64,000 nt of DNA from Bhargavaea sp. CC-171006 (GTDB taxonomy: Bacteria > Bacillota > Bacilli > Bacillales_A > Planococcaceae): positions 124,001 to 188,000 of the forward strand of contig NZ_QUZH01000003.1 in NCBI RefSeq assembly GCF_009761675.1. The letters are read 5' to 3'. Below are positions 47,113 to 56,974 of the stretch, in pieces (position 1 is the stretch's first letter; every line of letters starts with the position of its first letter). The notes below the pieces were generated by a model that saw only the letters and a list, made by a program, of their open reading frames with translations, ran no database searches and had not been told where the DNA came from. Both the position numbers and the translations under genes were made by a program.

Positions 47113-47868
47113 ATGCTTGAAATCACCGGTATCCATAAATCATTCGGTCCTCTGGAGATCCTGAAAGGGGTGGATCTTGAAGTCGGGAAAGGCGATGTCG
47201 TCGTCATCCTCGGTCCGAGCGGTTCCGGAAAGACGACGCTCCTCCGCTGCATCAACTTTCTCGAGCGTGCGGATGCAGGCACGGCCGAGATCAGCGGCAT
47301 GCACGTAGATCTCAAATCCGCCTCGAAAAAGGAAGTCCATGCCGTCCGTCAGAAAACGGCTTTCGTCTTCCAGAACTATAATCTGTTCAACAATAAGACA
47401 GCGCTCGAGAACGTGGCGGAAGGTCTTGTCACCGGGCGCAAAGTCCCGAAAAAGGAAGCACTGGAGACGGCCGGTAAGGCTCTGGATAAAGTCGGTCTGG
47501 CCGACAAGTACGACGCCTACCCGTCCCAGCTTTCCGGCGGCCAGCAGCAGCGCGTCGGAATCGCCCGTGCGGTGGCACTGAATCCGGAAATCATCCTGTT
47601 CGACGAACCGACCTCCGCGCTCGACCCGGAACTGGTCGGTGAAGTGCTGGGCGTCATGCGCCAGATCGCGGCAGAAGGGACCACGATGCTCGTCGTCACA
47701 CATGAGATGCAGTTTGCGCGGGACGTGGCGAACAAAGTGATCTTCATGGACGGCGGGGTCGTCGTGGAATCCGGCACCCCCGATGAAATCTTCGGCCGCC
47801 CGAAAGAAGAACGCACCAAACAGTTCCTCCGCCGGGTCCTTCCCGAGGAATATAACTACTCGATCTGA
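47113..47868 (+). CDS. Amino-acid-type ABC transporter ATP-binding protein
   Basis: A 251-aa ATPase of the GlnQ/TcyN type. Walker A is GPSGSGKTT (residues 34-42), the signature LSGGQQQRV lies near 139 and Walker [14 protein letters not shown] near 160. It energises the importer encoded by the two permeases and binding protein, and ends the S-box operon. Confidence 0.95.
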   Translation: MLEITGIHKSFGPLEILKGVDLEVGKGDVVVILGPSGSGKTTLLRCINFLERADAGTAEISGMHVDLKSASKKEVHAVRQKTAFVFQNYNLFNNKTALENVAEGLVTGRKVPKKEALETAGKALDKVGLADKYDAYPSQLSGGQQQRVGIARAVALNPEIILFDEPTSALDPELVGEVLGVMRQIAAEGTTMLVVTHEMQFARDVANKVIFMDGGVVVESGTPDEIFGRPKEERTKQFLRRVLPEEYNYSI

Positions 47869-47879
47869 TTGATTCCACG

Positions 47880-47911
47880 CACCCTCTCCATCCGCGGAGA
47901 GGGTGTTTTTT
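47880..47911 (+). terminator. Terminator of the sulfur ABC operon
   Basis: CACCCTCTCC and GGAGAGGGTG form a 10-bp perfect stem with a 6-nt loop followed by TTTTTTCT. Confidence 0.92.
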
Positions 47912-48005
47912 CTTTGCACGGTCAGGAATTATTTCACCCTCACAGATTTTTTCAATAATTTCTTCACTCTGCACATAACCTCTAATGATGAGGAGGGGTG
48001 ATCAT

Positions 48006-50051
48006 ATGGATGAGCACAATCATGAGAAGAATAGCAAAGACGAACAGTTGGAAGCATTCCGCGTTGATGACAAGGATAAGGCACTCACGACCAATCAGGG
48101 ACTGAAAATGTCGGAAGATGAATTCTCCCTGAAAGCAGGCGTCCGGGGACCGACCCTGATGGAGGATTTTCATTTCCGGGAGAAACTGACGCATTTTGAC
48201 CACGAACGGATTCCGGAACGGGTGGTACACGCACGCGGCTTTGCCGTCCATGGTGAGTTTCAGCTCTACAGAAGCATGAAAAAGTACACAAGCGCGAAAT
48301 TCCTGCAGGACACCTCGAAAAAGACTCCTGTATTTGTCCGCTTTTCCACCGTCAACGGATCACGGGGATCCGCCGACACTGTCCGCGATGCACGGGGATT
48401 TGCGACTAAATTCTATACCGAAGAAGGTAACTACGACCTGGTTGCAAATAACATTCCCGTTTTCTTCATTCAGGATGGCATTAAGTTCCCGGATGTCGTG
48501 CATGCCTTTAAACCTGAGCCTGACAATGATATCCCGCAAGCCTCCACTGCCCACGACACGTTCTGGGATTTCGTCGCGAATAACCAGGAATCCGCCCATA
48601 TGATCATGTGGATCATGTCCGACCGGGCCATTCCTCGGAGCTTCCGCATGATGGAAGGCTTCGGCGTCCATACCTTCCGTCTGGTCAATGATGAGGGGAA
48701 AGCCCATTTTGTGAAATTCCACTGGAAACCTGGATTGGGGACCCACTCCCTCGTCTGGGATGAGGCCCACAAACTGGCGGGCATCGATCCGGATTATCAC
48801 CGAAATGATATATGGAATGCCATTGAAAAAGGATTTTATCCGGAATACGAACTAGGCGTCCAGATTCTTGCCGAAGAAGACGAGTTCAATCTCGGGTTCG
48901 ACATCCTGGATGCCACCAAGCTATGGCCTGAAGAGGACATTCCGGTCATCCCTGTCGGCAAGATGATCCTGAACCGGAATGTGGACAATTTCTTTGCCGA
49001 GACGGAACAGGTTGCGTTTCATGTGGGCAACGTTGTGCCGGGAATCGACTTCACCAATGATCCGCTGTTGCAGGGACGCCTATTTTCATATACGGATACT
49101 CAACTGATCCGCCTGGGCGGTCCGAACTTCCATGAGATCCCGATCAACCGGCCGGTTGTGCAGTTCCATAACAACCAGCGGGAAGGCTACCACCGCCAGA
49201 CGATCAATCTCGGGAAGGTGAGCTATCACAGGAACTCCCTTGCCGGGAACACTCCTGCGCCAGTTCCCCCTGAAGAAGGCGGCTATGCAACCTATCAGGA
49301 AAAAGTGGAAGGCCGCAAAGTCCGTGCACGCAGCGAGAGCTTCGAAGACCACTTTTCTCAGGCCACGCTTTTCTGGAACAGCATGACCAACCATGAAAAA
49401 GCACATATCATCGAGGCGTTCAGTTTTGAACTGGGGAAAGTGAAAAGCGAGTCGGTCAAGCAGCAGGTGGTGGATATGTTCGCCAATGTGAGCGTTGAAT
49501 TGGCGACCGCCTTTGCAGTGAACATCGGGGCAAAGCCACCTCAAGAGGGCGGCTCGGGTGTAACCAAATCCTCCCCTGCCCTCAGCCAGGAAAACACTCC
49601 AAAGACAGCAGAAACGCGTAAAGTCGCCATCATACTTACGGAAGGATTTAACGGTCCGGAAGTGAAGTATGTACTGAAGAGGCTGAGCTCCGAAGGCATT
49701 ATGCCCGAGATCATCAGTGAAACGATCGGGACTGTGCAGGGCACGAACGGCGTAACGGTAAAAGCGCAGCACACCTTCCTGACTGCCAAGTCGGTGTTAT
49801 TCGATGCTGTCTACATGATCAGGGGAAGCCGCAAGAATAAGAAGTTCAACAAAGATGCCGCTTACTTTATCGATGAGGCATTTTCACACTACAAGCCGAT
49901 CGGCGCCACCGGTGAAGGAATCGAGTGGCTGAAAGTCAATCATCTTGACGGAAAGCCCGGAGTCATCACGGGAACGGACATCGCGGCATTCACGGAAGAA
50001 TTTGTGGAGGCCATTGCTAAACACCGATTCTGGGAGCGAGTTTTGGTTTAA
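48006..50051 (+). CDS. katE: Large-subunit (clade 2) catalase with C-terminal DJ-1-like domain
   Basis: A 681-aa haem catalase. The catalytic His75 ([12 protein letters not shown]) and Asn ([10 protein letters not shown], about 149) are present, and Tyr362 in RLFSYTDTQ is the proximal haem ligand. Residues about 538-680 form the DJ-1/PfpI-like extension typical of large catalases. The ATG at 48006 follows AGGAGGGGTG; the upstream ATGs overlap that site. In B. subtilis the equivalent katE is a sigma-B stress gene; I found no clear sigma-B promoter here. Confidence 0.94.
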   Translation: MDEHNHEKNSKDEQLEAFRVDDKDKALTTNQGLKMSEDEFSLKAGVRGPTLMEDFHFREKLTHFDHERIPERVVHARGFAVHGEFQLYRSMKKYTSAKFLQDTSKKTPVFVRFSTVNGSRGSADTVRDARGFATKFYTEEGNYDLVANNIPVFFIQDGIKFPDVVHAFKPEPDNDIPQASTAHDTFWDFVANNQESAHMIMWIMSDRAIPRSFRMMEGFGVHTFRLVNDEGKAHFVKFHWKPGLGTHSLVWDEAHKLAGIDPDYHRNDIWNAIEKGFYPEYELGVQILAEEDEFNLGFDILDATKLWPEEDIPVIPVGKMILNRNVDNFFAETEQVAFHVGNVVPGIDFTNDPLLQGRLFSYTDTQLIRLGGPNFHEIPINRPVVQFHNNQREGYHRQTINLGKVSYHRNSLAGNTPAPVPPEEGGYATYQEKVEGRKVRARSESFEDHFSQATLFWNSMTNHEKAHIIEAFSFELGKVKSESVKQQVVDMFANVSVELATAFAVNIGAKPPQEGGSGVTKSSPALSQENTPKTAETRKVAIILTEGFNGPEVKYVLKRLSSEGIMPEIISETIGTVQGTNGVTVKAQHTFLTAKSVLFDAVYMIRGSRKNKKFNKDAAYFIDEAFSHYKPIGATGEGIEWLKVNHLDGKPGVITGTDIAAFTEEFVEAIAKHRFWERVLV

Positions 50052-50074
50052 GTCAATCGGAATCGTCATAAACG

Positions 50075-50113
50075 ACACCCCGTCCGCCAGATTCAGCGAA
50101 CGGGGTGTTTTTG
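50075..50113. terminator. Convergent terminator between katE and the DinB-like gene
   Basis: ACACCCCGT and ACGGGGTGT form a 9-bp perfect stem with a 16-nt loop, followed by TTTTTG on the plus strand. It overlaps the last codons of the convergent DinB-like gene. Confidence 0.75.
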
Positions 50114-50605
50114 TGCATCCCTCAGAAAGTCATCGACCTGTTTTTGATGATGGTGATCATGATAGATAAAATCTCCAATGATGTAGATCAGCGTATAAGG
50201 AGAGCCGGTATGAGGGCAACGGGTTTCCCCATTTGACGGCACAGGTCTGACCAGCACCTCTTGGGGCAGCTGCAGCAGTCGGGAAACCAGCCGGTTCCGA
50301 GCGTCCCGGGCTTCCAGGATCAGCTCTTCGGGCATGATGGTCCGTGCATAGTCTGCAGCCCTGCGGTTAAAGGTCCCGAACTCCGGGAACTCCATCCCCT
50401 CTCCCTCCAGCACGTCCGGGATTACACTGCTGTTCAAATGTTCGTCCCATTTCAGAATGTGCGCGATGATTTCCCCAGGCGACCACTTGCCTTCCGCGAT
50501 CGGCTTCATCAGTACTAGGGAATCAATAGTTTTGATCTTCTCCAGCCAGTTGGAATAGGCCCCGAATTCATGGATGATTTTCCTTGTTTCTTTACCGTGT
50601 TCCAT
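50093..50605 (-). CDS. DinB/YfiT-like four-helix metalloprotein
   Basis: A 170-aa protein of the DinB fold. Putative metal ligands are His in GEIIAHILKWDEH and the HDHHHQKQ motif near the C-terminus, the usual three-His arrangement. Relatives include thiol-transferases (bacillithiol-dependent) and proteins of unknown role; no substrate can be assigned. It converges on katE. Confidence 0.8.
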   Translation of the reverse strand: MEHGKETRKIIHEFGAYSNWLEKIKTIDSLVLMKPIAEGKWSPGEIIAHILKWDEHLNSSVIPDVLEGEGMEFPEFGTFNRRAADYARTIMPEELILEARDARNRLVSRLLQLPQEVLVRPVPSNGETRCPHTGSPYTLIYIIGDFIYHDHHHQKQVDDFLRDAQKHPVR

Positions 50606-50735
50606 CTCCCATCCCCTTTCCCATGACAGACTTCATTCTCACAAAATCATTCGCCAACACGCACCGCTTCCCCTTCAATCGCCCCGGCACCGGCCGAAAA
50701 CCGGAATAGACTGTGGTTGATAGGAGGTGAAAATC

Positions 50736-50951
50736 ATGACTCAGTACAAAGAGTGCATCAACCTGTTCCTGGGTGCAATCCTGGCGGGCTATGCCCTGCT
50801 CGGGCTCTTCCTGATCGTACCGGCTGTTCTCGGGGGATTAGGCCCACTCCTGACCCTGCTTGTGATCATCTTGGTGGTCCTGATCGTCCTGTTCGCGCTG
50901 GCGATCATCTTCAAGGCGCTGGCCAAACTGTTTAAGTTCGGTAAATACTGA
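50736..50951 (+). CDS. Small hydrophobic membrane protein
   Basis: A 71-aa protein with one or two long hydrophobic helices (residues about 9-57, rich in Leu/Val/Ile/Gly) and a basic amphipathic tail KALAKLFKFGKY. The ATG at 50736 follows AGGAGGTG. It has its own terminator. No family was recognised; it could be a toxin-like or membrane-modulating peptide, but no antisense RNA or partner is visible. Confidence 0.7.
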   Translation: MTQYKECINLFLGAILAGYALLGLFLIVPAVLGGLGPLLTLLVIILVVLIVLFALAIIFKALAKLFKFGKY

Positions 50952-50961
50952 CCGATCAAGG

Positions 50962-50989
50962 CGGCTGTCCCTCCGGGGCAGCCGTTTTT
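50962..50989 (+). terminator. Terminator of the small membrane protein gene
   Basis: CGGCTG and CAGCCG, extended by TCCC/GGGG, form a stem followed by TTTTTC. Confidence 0.88.
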
Positions 50990-51053
50990 CATTTATCGCT
51001 CTACTTCTGCGTCATGTATAATGAAGCCAAGTTACTTTTGAGGGTGTGGATGT

Positions 51054-52082
51054 ATGGATGATCGCAGTAATCGGCGGGACGGGCATCCGGACCGGGATGA
51101 GGAACGTAAACTTCTGCAAGATGAACAGGCTCCGATTCAGGAAAATGAGTATACGGATGATTACATAGAAGACGACATTTGGGAGCCCGACGAATGGGTC
51201 GTCTGGGATGCAATCGCGGAAGGCGATGTCCTCGATGAAGAGGAATTCGAAGAAGACCACTTGTTCGAAGAAGAAGCGGATGATGAACCTCCGGAGGCGC
51301 CGGAAGATCCGGAAGACGAGGAGATCCGCCGGCTCGTCCTCGAGGCCCAACGCGAGGCTTTGCTGAAGGAACAGACGGAAGCAGCTCCGCCCCGCAGGTT
51401 CTCGTTTGGCACGAAGGCGATGATCTGGATCATCTCGCTCATGATGGTCGTCAGCACATTCGCCTTCGTCCTGGAGCTGTTCCCGCTGTCGGCGCTCGAC
51501 TTCCTGCGCACATCTTCACAGCTGTCCCAGCAGGAGACCGTGCAGGCACAGAAGGAATCCGTCGTCTCCGTTGTCACACCGGACGGTTCCGGGACCGGCT
51601 TCGTCATTTCCGGGGACGGGACGATCCTGACCAACCATCACGTCATCGAAGGCTACGACCGGGTATCGGTCGTCCTCTCGGATGACCGCCGATTCATGGC
51701 CGACGTGACGGAGTCTTATCCGGAATCCGATATGGCCGTTCTGGAGGCAGAGGATGAATCCGGGCTTCCTTCCCTGGAGATGGCTGACGCCTACCGCCTG
51801 CAGGAAGGGGATCCTGTCACCTTCATCGGCAACCCGCTCAGCTTCCGCGGAGTGGCGAACAAAGGCAATGTGATCGGTCCGCTCCGGGTGAGCGGCCTTG
51901 AGGAGCCGGTCATCATGATGGAGGCGCCCGTCTACCGCGGGAACAGCGGCAGCCCCGTCCTTGACTCGGACGGTCTGGTCGTAGGCATTGTCTTTGCGAC
52001 ACTCAATCATGAAGAGGAAGGCACCGTCGGTCTGTTTGTCCCTATAGACGAGCTTTACCGCCAGCGTCAAGAAAACAAATAA
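51054..52082 (+). CDS. Membrane-anchored HtrA-like serine protease without PDZ domain
   Basis: A 342-aa protease. Residues 1-90 are very acidic and cytoplasmic; a helix at about 121-143 anchors it, and the trypsin-like domain is outside. The triad is His196 (TNHHVI), Asp226 (SDMAVL) and Ser298 (RGNSGSPV). It ends right after the protease fold: HtrA proteins of B. subtilis are longer and carry a PDZ domain. Possibly it handles damaged surface proteins; a YyxA-type housekeeping role is not shown. It is monocistronic. Confidence 0.85.
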   Translation: MDDRSNRRDGHPDRDEERKLLQDEQAPIQENEYTDDYIEDDIWEPDEWVVWDAIAEGDVLDEEEFEEDHLFEEEADDEPPEAPEDPEDEEIRRLVLEAQREALLKEQTEAAPPRRFSFGTKAMIWIISLMMVVSTFAFVLELFPLSALDFLRTSSQLSQQETVQAQKESVVSVVTPDGSGTGFVISGDGTILTNHHVIEGYDRVSVVLSDDRRFMADVTESYPESDMAVLEAEDESGLPSLEMADAYRLQEGDPVTFIGNPLSFRGVANKGNVIGPLRVSGLEEPVIMMEAPVYRGNSGSPVLDSDGLVVGIVFATLNHEEEGTVGLFVPIDELYRQRQENK

Positions 52083-52086
52083 AAGA

Positions 52087-52120
52087 CCGCAGCAGCCCCG
52101 AAGGGCAGCTGCGGTTTTTT
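52087..52120. terminator. Convergent terminator between protease and symporter genes
   Basis: CCGCAGC and GCTGCGG outer arms with inner GCCC/GGGC pairing, followed by TTTTTTG on the plus strand, five bases past the protease stop. Confidence 0.85.
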
Positions 52121-52127
52121 GCTCTGA

Positions 52128-53381
52128 TCAGGCTGTTTCCGTATCCGTCGGGACAGCTTCCCCGTCCGGTTCGCCGAGCACGCCTTCAGACTGGGAAACG
52201 ACAACCGCGCAGGCCGCATCACCAGTGATGTTGACGGCTGTGCGCACCATGTCGAGCAGGCGGTCGACCCCGAGAACGAGTGCAATCCCTTCAACCGGAA
52301 GGCCGACGGAAGTCAGGACCATCGCCAGCATGATGAGGCCGGCACCCGGGACGGCTGCAGTTCCGATACTTGCAAGGACCGCGGTCAGGACAACAATCAC
52401 CAGTTGCCCCATCGACAGTTCAATTCCGAACGCCTGGGCAATAAAGACAACCGCCGCTCCCTGCATGATTGCCGTACCGTCCATGTTGATCGTGGCCCCG
52501 AGCGACTGGGTAAAGGAGCTGATCGACTCCGGCACCTTCAGCCTATCCTGTGCCATCTTCATGGAAACCGGCAGCGTGGCAGCGGAACTTGCCGTACTGA
52601 AAGCGACGACTTGCGCCGGGAAGAAGTTCTTGAAGAACCAGATCGGGTTCCGCTTGCCGATCAGGGAGACAGCACCCCCGTATACAACCAGGGAGTGGAT
52701 CAGAAGTGCGCCGAGGACGACGCCCATGTACATCCCCATCGCGCGGATGGCATCGAACCCTTGGCTTCCTACCGCTGAAGCGATCAGGCCGAATGCTCCG
52801 TAAGGCGCAAACTTCATGACAAAAGTGATGAGGTACATGATCAGATCATTTGCCTGCTCAAGCACTTCTTTGACACGTTCAACCTTCTTGCCGAGCATGG
52901 CGATTCCAAAACCGATCAATGCAGCAAAGAAGATGATCTGGAGCATGTTTCCTTCCGCCATGGCGGTAACCGGGTTGGTCGGAATAATACCGAGAAGCGT
53001 ATCCATGACAGGCGGTGCTTCCGTGGCTTCATAGGTGATGCCTGCCGTATCGAAGTCACCCGCAGCACCAGGTTTCAGGACCAGCGCAAGGGCCAGGGCG
53101 ATGACAATTGCCACAGCAGTCGTAATCAGGAAAAAGCCGAGCGTCTTTCCGCCGATCCGGCCCAGTTTTTTTGGATCCCCGATTCCGACGGTTCCGAGTA
53201 CGATCGAGACGAAAACGACAGGAACGACAAGCATCTTCATGAGATTCAAGAAAATGGTCCCGAGCGGGCCGAACAAATACGTATCAACCGGACCAAATAC
53301 ATTCGGAGCGAACAAGTTCAGCGCAAGACCGACGATGACACCGGCAATCAGGGCAATGATGATGTTCCGGGCCAACTTCAT
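52128..53381 (-). CDS. Dicarboxylate/amino acid:cation symporter (DAACS family)
   Basis: A 417-aa transporter with about eight helices and two re-entrant loops. The Ser-rich hairpin FSTASSAATLPVS and the substrate motif NMDGTAIMQG are both present, as in GltT/GltP and DctP. It would co-transport Na+ or H+ with glutamate, aspartate or C4-dicarboxylates. AAGGAGG precedes the start. A perfect cre site about 50 bp upstream suggests CcpA control. Confidence 0.92.
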   Translation of the reverse strand: MKLARNIIIALIAGVIVGLALNLFAPNVFGPVDTYLFGPLGTIFLNLMKMLVVPVVFVSIVLGTVGIGDPKKLGRIGGKTLGFFLITTAVAIVIALALALVLKPGAAGDFDTAGITYEATEAPPVMDTLLGIIPTNPVTAMAEGNMLQIIFFAALIGFGIAMLGKKVERVKEVLEQANDLIMYLITFVMKFAPYGAFGLIASAVGSQGFDAIRAMGMYMGVVLGALLIHSLVVYGGAVSLIGKRNPIWFFKNFFPAQVVAFSTASSAATLPVSMKMAQDRLKVPESISSFTQSLGATINMDGTAIMQGAAVVFIAQAFGIELSMGQLVIVVLTAVLASIGTAAVPGAGLIMLAMVLTSVGLPVEGIALVLGVDRLLDMVRTAVNITGDAACAVVVSQSEGVLGEPDGEAVPTDTETA

Positions 53382-53427
53382 AATTAATCCCTCCTTGTTC
53401 TACTTTATTCGGTATTCAGAATAAGTA

Positions 53428-53441
53428 TGAAAGCGCTTTCT
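53428..53441. promoter_or_regulatory. cre site upstream of the DAACS symporter
   Basis: TGAAAGCGCTTTCT fits all 14 positions of TGWAARCGYTWNCW and is nearly palindromic. It lies 47 bp upstream of the symporter start codon. Confidence 0.72.
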
Positions 53442-53497
53442 GTAATGTTATCTTTAAATTCTGATATTGTCAAATGGTGATGGTTGGAGAACGAAAA

Positions 53498-53522
53498 ACA
53501 GGCCCGCTCAAGACGGACCTGC
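53498..53522 (-). terminator. Terminator overlapping the MFS exporter stop codon
   Basis: CAGGTCCG and CGGGCCTG pair with one mismatch, followed by TTTTTCG on the minus strand; the stop codon lies in the loop. Confidence 0.75.
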
Positions 53523-54680
53523 AGCTAATATCTTCGGTTTCTTCCAGAAATAAGACAAGATCACTCCCGCGGCAAGCGTCGCGGTGGCAAAGTAAAACGG
53601 GTAGTCCAGCCGGATATCGAACAGGATCCCTCCGATGACCGGTCCGAAAACGTTGCCCAGACTTGTGAACATCGAGTTCATGCCGCCGGCAAAGCCCTGC
53701 TCATTCCCTGCCACTTTCGACAGATAGGTGGTGACCGCAGGCCGTACAAGATCGAAGCCGACAAATACAGTCATCGTCACAAGCAGAATCATAACGTACG
53801 AGCTCACCAGCGTGACACAGTAGACAAGTACCGCGGAAACAATCAGGCACCAGCGGATCAGGCGGATTTCGCCAAGCCATTTGTTCAGCCGGTCAAACAG
53901 AAACACCTGTGCGACCGCTCCTACGATGCCGCCGCCTGTGACCATAATCGCGATATCCTTCGGCGTGAAGCCGTATTTACGGTCGGTATAAAGCGCAAAA
54001 AGCGACTCGAATGCCGCCAGCCCGAATGACAAAATGAAAATAATGATGAACGCAATGAAAAAAACGGGCGCAAAGATTTTTCTGATGCCTGTCGTCCCCG
54101 GCACCATCTCCTCCGCTTCCGTCTTCTGCCGCACGGGTTCGCGGAGCGCAATCATTGAAAAAAGCGCAGCGATGAATGCCAGTCCGAACGCAGCAAAAAA
54201 CGGCACACGCGTACCGATTTCGGCCAGGAAACCACCGAAGCCGGGACCGACGATAAATCCGGTCGAAATGGCCGCGGACATATACCCGAGCGCCTTGGGC
54301 CGTTCTTCTATCGTCGTGATATCCGCGATAAATGCCGTGACGGCCGGCATGATGAATGCCGCACTGACGCCGCCGAGAAGACGCGAGACAAACAACATCG
54401 TAATGGACTGCGCAAGCCCGAACAGAAGCTCGGACAAACTGAACAAAATCAGGCCGATGACGATCATCCGCTTGCGTCCGTATTTATCCGTCCATTTCCC
54501 GGCTATCGGTGACACGATCAGCTGGGTCAGCGCAAATGCCGCGACAAGATTGGCAGCGGCGGAACCGCTCAGGCCCAGCTCATTGATCAGGGCGGGAAGG
54601 ACCGGGATGACCAGTCCGATGCCCATAAAGGCGATGAACAGGTTGATGAGAACCGTCGTGAGCATGATGTTTTTCTTCAT
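53508..54680 (-). CDS. MFS multidrug-type exporter
   Basis: A 390-aa 12-helix MFS protein resembling NorA/Bmr/TetA(L)-like drug:H+ antiporters. Motif A is GKWTDKYGRKRMIVIGL and motif C-like GPGFGGFLAEIG. The ATG at 54680 (MKKNIMLTTVLINLF) has AGGGG upstream; the longer frame is not supported. Substrates cannot be predicted. Confidence 0.88.
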   Translation of the reverse strand: MKKNIMLTTVLINLFIAFMGIGLVIPVLPALINELGLSGSAAANLVAAFALTQLIVSPIAGKWTDKYGRKRMIVIGLILFSLSELLFGLAQSITMLFVSRLLGGVSAAFIMPAVTAFIADITTIEERPKALGYMSAAISTGFIVGPGFGGFLAEIGTRVPFFAAFGLAFIAALFSMIALREPVRQKTEAEEMVPGTTGIRKIFAPVFFIAFIIIFILSFGLAAFESLFALYTDRKYGFTPKDIAIMVTGGGIVGAVAQVFLFDRLNKWLGEIRLIRWCLIVSAVLVYCVTLVSSYVMILLVTMTVFVGFDLVRPAVTTYLSKVAGNEQGFAGGMNSMFTSLGNVFGPVIGGILFDIRLDYPFYFATATLAAGVILSYFWKKPKILAAGPS

Positions 54681-54827
54681 GAAGTTTACCCCTTTGATTC
54701 CGGTTCTTCCTATCATAGCCGTACATCACAGGACTCTGCCACTTTGGCGGCGTACTTTGAAAAAGTCTGACACATCAGCCCTATTGCCTTCGCTTCGCAC
54801 CGCTCCTCTTTTTCTTTTGTTACCTTC

Positions 54828-55505
54828 TCAAGAGAGTTCCCATCTGCTCCATGGTTCCGTATTGGGCGGCAGATTCGTGAAGAACAGCGGCTCCTTTTTT
54901 ACCGGGTGGGTAAAGGCAAGTGATTTTGCCCAAAGTGCGATCTGTTGCCCCGGGCGGTTGACGGAAGCGCCGTACTTCTGATCGCCATAAAGCGGGCATC
55001 CGACTGATGTTAGCTGGACGCGGATCTGATGGGGGCGCCCGGTCTCAAGGCGCACGGAGACAAGCGTCAGTTCTCCATTCCTTCCGAGGACTTCGTAGTC
55101 CAGGACCGCTTTCTTTGCATCTCTCACGCCCGGTCTCACAACAGAGACTTTGTTTTCCTTCTTGTCTTTCAGAAGGTGATGCTCAAGCCTTCCCTTCTCC
55201 TTCGGCGGAACGCCTCTGACCACTGCGATGTACTCACGGTCCATGTCACGTCGGCGCAGCGCATCCGACAGGCGGGAGGCTGCCTTTGAAGTTTTCGCGA
55301 AGACGATGGCGCCACCGACAGGCCGGTCCAGCCGGTGGACGAGGCCAAGGTAGACATTGCCCGGCTTGTTGTCTCGCTCCTTGATCATCTCCTTTAGTGC
55401 CGTAAGCAGGTCCATGTCACCGGTCCGGTCTTCCTGGACAGGCATGTTCACCGGCTTTTCGACGACCAGCAGGTGATTGTCTTCAAAAAGTATGGGGATA
55501 TTCAT
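54828..55505 (-). CDS. RluA-family pseudouridine synthase
   Basis: A 225-aa enzyme of the RluA family. The catalytic Asp lies in VHRLDRPVGG (about residue 58), and RLETGRPHQIRVQLTSVGCPLYGDQKYG is the conserved C-terminal signature. No S4 domain is present, as in YhcT-like members. The second ATG (55505) is better spaced from AAGGAG. The RNA target (rRNA or tRNA) is not predictable here. Confidence 0.9.
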   Translation of the reverse strand: MNIPILFEDNHLLVVEKPVNMPVQEDRTGDMDLLTALKEMIKERDNKPGNVYLGLVHRLDRPVGGAIVFAKTSKAASRLSDALRRRDMDREYIAVVRGVPPKEKGRLEHHLLKDKKENKVSVVRPGVRDAKKAVLDYEVLGRNGELTLVSVRLETGRPHQIRVQLTSVGCPLYGDQKYGASVNRPGQQIALWAKSLAFTHPVKKEPLFFTNLPPNTEPWSRWELS

Positions 55506-55541
55506 CGTCATTCTCCTTTTAATTCAATATGACAGACGCGA

Positions 55542-55898
55542 TCAGAAGTCCTCCAGCACTTTTTTCAGCACCTCTGCCTGATTGTGCTTTTCATCCTTCG
55601 CACCGTAAAGCAGCGTCACGTTGCCATCATTTTCATCAATCATTTTGTTCGGTCTTTCCAGCTCTTTTTTCTGTATGCCACTCGTCAGTTCGGCCAAATA
55701 CCGTCTCCTGAATTCACCGAACCGCTCCTTTTCATGGCCATACCATTTTCGGAGTTCGTCCGAAGGCGCGACTTCCTTCATCCAAAGATCAAGTTTCGCT
55801 TTCTCCCGGGAAACGCGTGGCCAAACCCGGTCGACGAGGATCCTGGTTCCGTCATCTTCCTGTGCTTCTTCATAGATTCGCTTCATGAGTATAGGCAC
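55542..55898 (-). CDS. DUF488 (YeaO-type) family protein
   Basis: A 118-aa protein with the family signature TRILVDRVWPRVSREKAKLD and WYGHEKERFGEFRRRYLAEL. The GTG at 55898 is preferred because AGGAGG lies nine bases upstream; the ATG at 55886 is an alternative. Function unknown. Confidence 0.82.
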   Translation of the reverse strand: MPILMKRIYEEAQEDDGTRILVDRVWPRVSREKAKLDLWMKEVAPSDELRKWYGHEKERFGEFRRRYLAELTSGIQKKELERPNKMIDENDGNVTLLYGAKDEKHNQAEVLKKVLEDF

Positions 55899-56068
55899 AC
55901 AGTCCAACCTCCTGTCTTGCACGCAACTCTTTGAAATAATTTTAGTTCAAACACTTCGTATTCATTTTAACAGAGGTCTCGTGCGTGCTGTCTGTTATAC
56001 TGGACGCAGTTCCCGCCATCCAGTCCCATCCGGATGGCGGCCACCTCAGATCAAGGAAGGTACAGACC

Positions 56069-56917
56069 ATGAGCTCACTACTTAGCCGCATCGAACAAAA
56101 TCTCGCGAGCCTGTCCGGCGCCGAACGGGCCATCGGCGAATATATCCTGAAGCACCCTGAACTGATCCCGAATATGACGACCCGGGACCTGTCCAAAAAC
56201 AGCGGCGTCAGTGAATCGAGCGTTGTCCGCTTCTGCAAATCGATTGGCATCGGCAGCTTTAAGTCTTTCAAACTGGAACTCGTCAAAGATCTGACGCTGA
56301 CCGGGATGAATCTGACGGATTTCGATATTCTTCATCACCAGGACTCCCCATATGACCTATTCCAGAAAGTCACCCAAGTCAACAAATCGGCTATCGAGGC
56401 CATCCCCTCCTCCCTCGACCGCAAAGAGTTCGAAAAGGCTGTAAGCATCCTCAAAGACGCGGATCGGCTCCTGTTCTACGGTGTGGGCGGTTCGGCAACA
56501 GCCGCAACGGATGCTTACTATAAGTTCACGAAACTCGGGTATGCCTGTCAGAGCCATCAAGACTTCCACTTCATGCTGTCGGCGATTCCCTACCTGGACG
56601 GGCGCTCCGTGTTTTTCGCGATCAGCAACTCCGGAAAAACCAAAGACGTTCTGGAGCTTGCACGTTTTGCAAAATCCAAGGGGGCCACGGTCATCGCCGT
56701 CACCAACCTGGATAAATCCCCTCTTTACAGGGAAGCGGATGTCCGGCTGTGCACGCCGGTCGTGGAACAGGACCACCGGATCGGCAGCATTCCCTCAAGG
56801 ATGACCCAATTGACCATCATCGACGCCCTCTACCTCAGTGTTTTCCACGCAAAAGGAGAATCCGTCATCGAGCAATATCATGAGGCCCGGAACGAAGTCA
56901 TCCGCCTCAGAAGATAA
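56069..56917 (+). CDS. murR: RpiR/MurR-family transcriptional regulator of MurNAc utilisation
   Basis: A 282-aa regulator. Residues 1-75 form the RpiR HTH (SLSGAERAIGEYILKHPEL, TTRDLSKNSGVSESSVVRFCK); residues about 110-270 form a SIS domain (FYGVGGSATAATDAYYKF, ISNSGKTKDVLELARFAKSKGA), which in MurR binds MurNAc-6-phosphate. The ATG at 56069 has AAGGAAGG upstream and an extended -10 (TGTTATACT, 55993-56001). It stands directly before murQ-murP-mupG but ends in a terminator, so it is a separate unit. The name rests on context. Confidence 0.85.
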   Translation: MSSLLSRIEQNLASLSGAERAIGEYILKHPELIPNMTTRDLSKNSGVSESSVVRFCKSIGIGSFKSFKLELVKDLTLTGMNLTDFDILHHQDSPYDLFQKVTQVNKSAIEAIPSSLDRKEFEKAVSILKDADRLLFYGVGGSATAATDAYYKFTKLGYACQSHQDFHFMLSAIPYLDGRSVFFAISNSGKTKDVLELARFAKSKGATVIAVTNLDKSPLYREADVRLCTPVVEQDHRIGSIPSRMTQLTIIDALYLSVFHAKGESVIEQYHEARNEVIRLRR

Positions 56918-56967
56918 TCCCCGGCAAGGAAATGGCCAATAGGCCTTTCCAGCCAGGGATTTTTTTC
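56917..56967 (+). terminator. Terminator of the murR-like gene
   Basis: A long imperfect stem (ATCCC..GGC..GGAAA.GGCC with GGCC.TTTCC..GCC..GGGAT) around AAT is followed by TTTTTTTCG. Confidence 0.8.
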
Positions 56968-56974
56968 GACAAGG

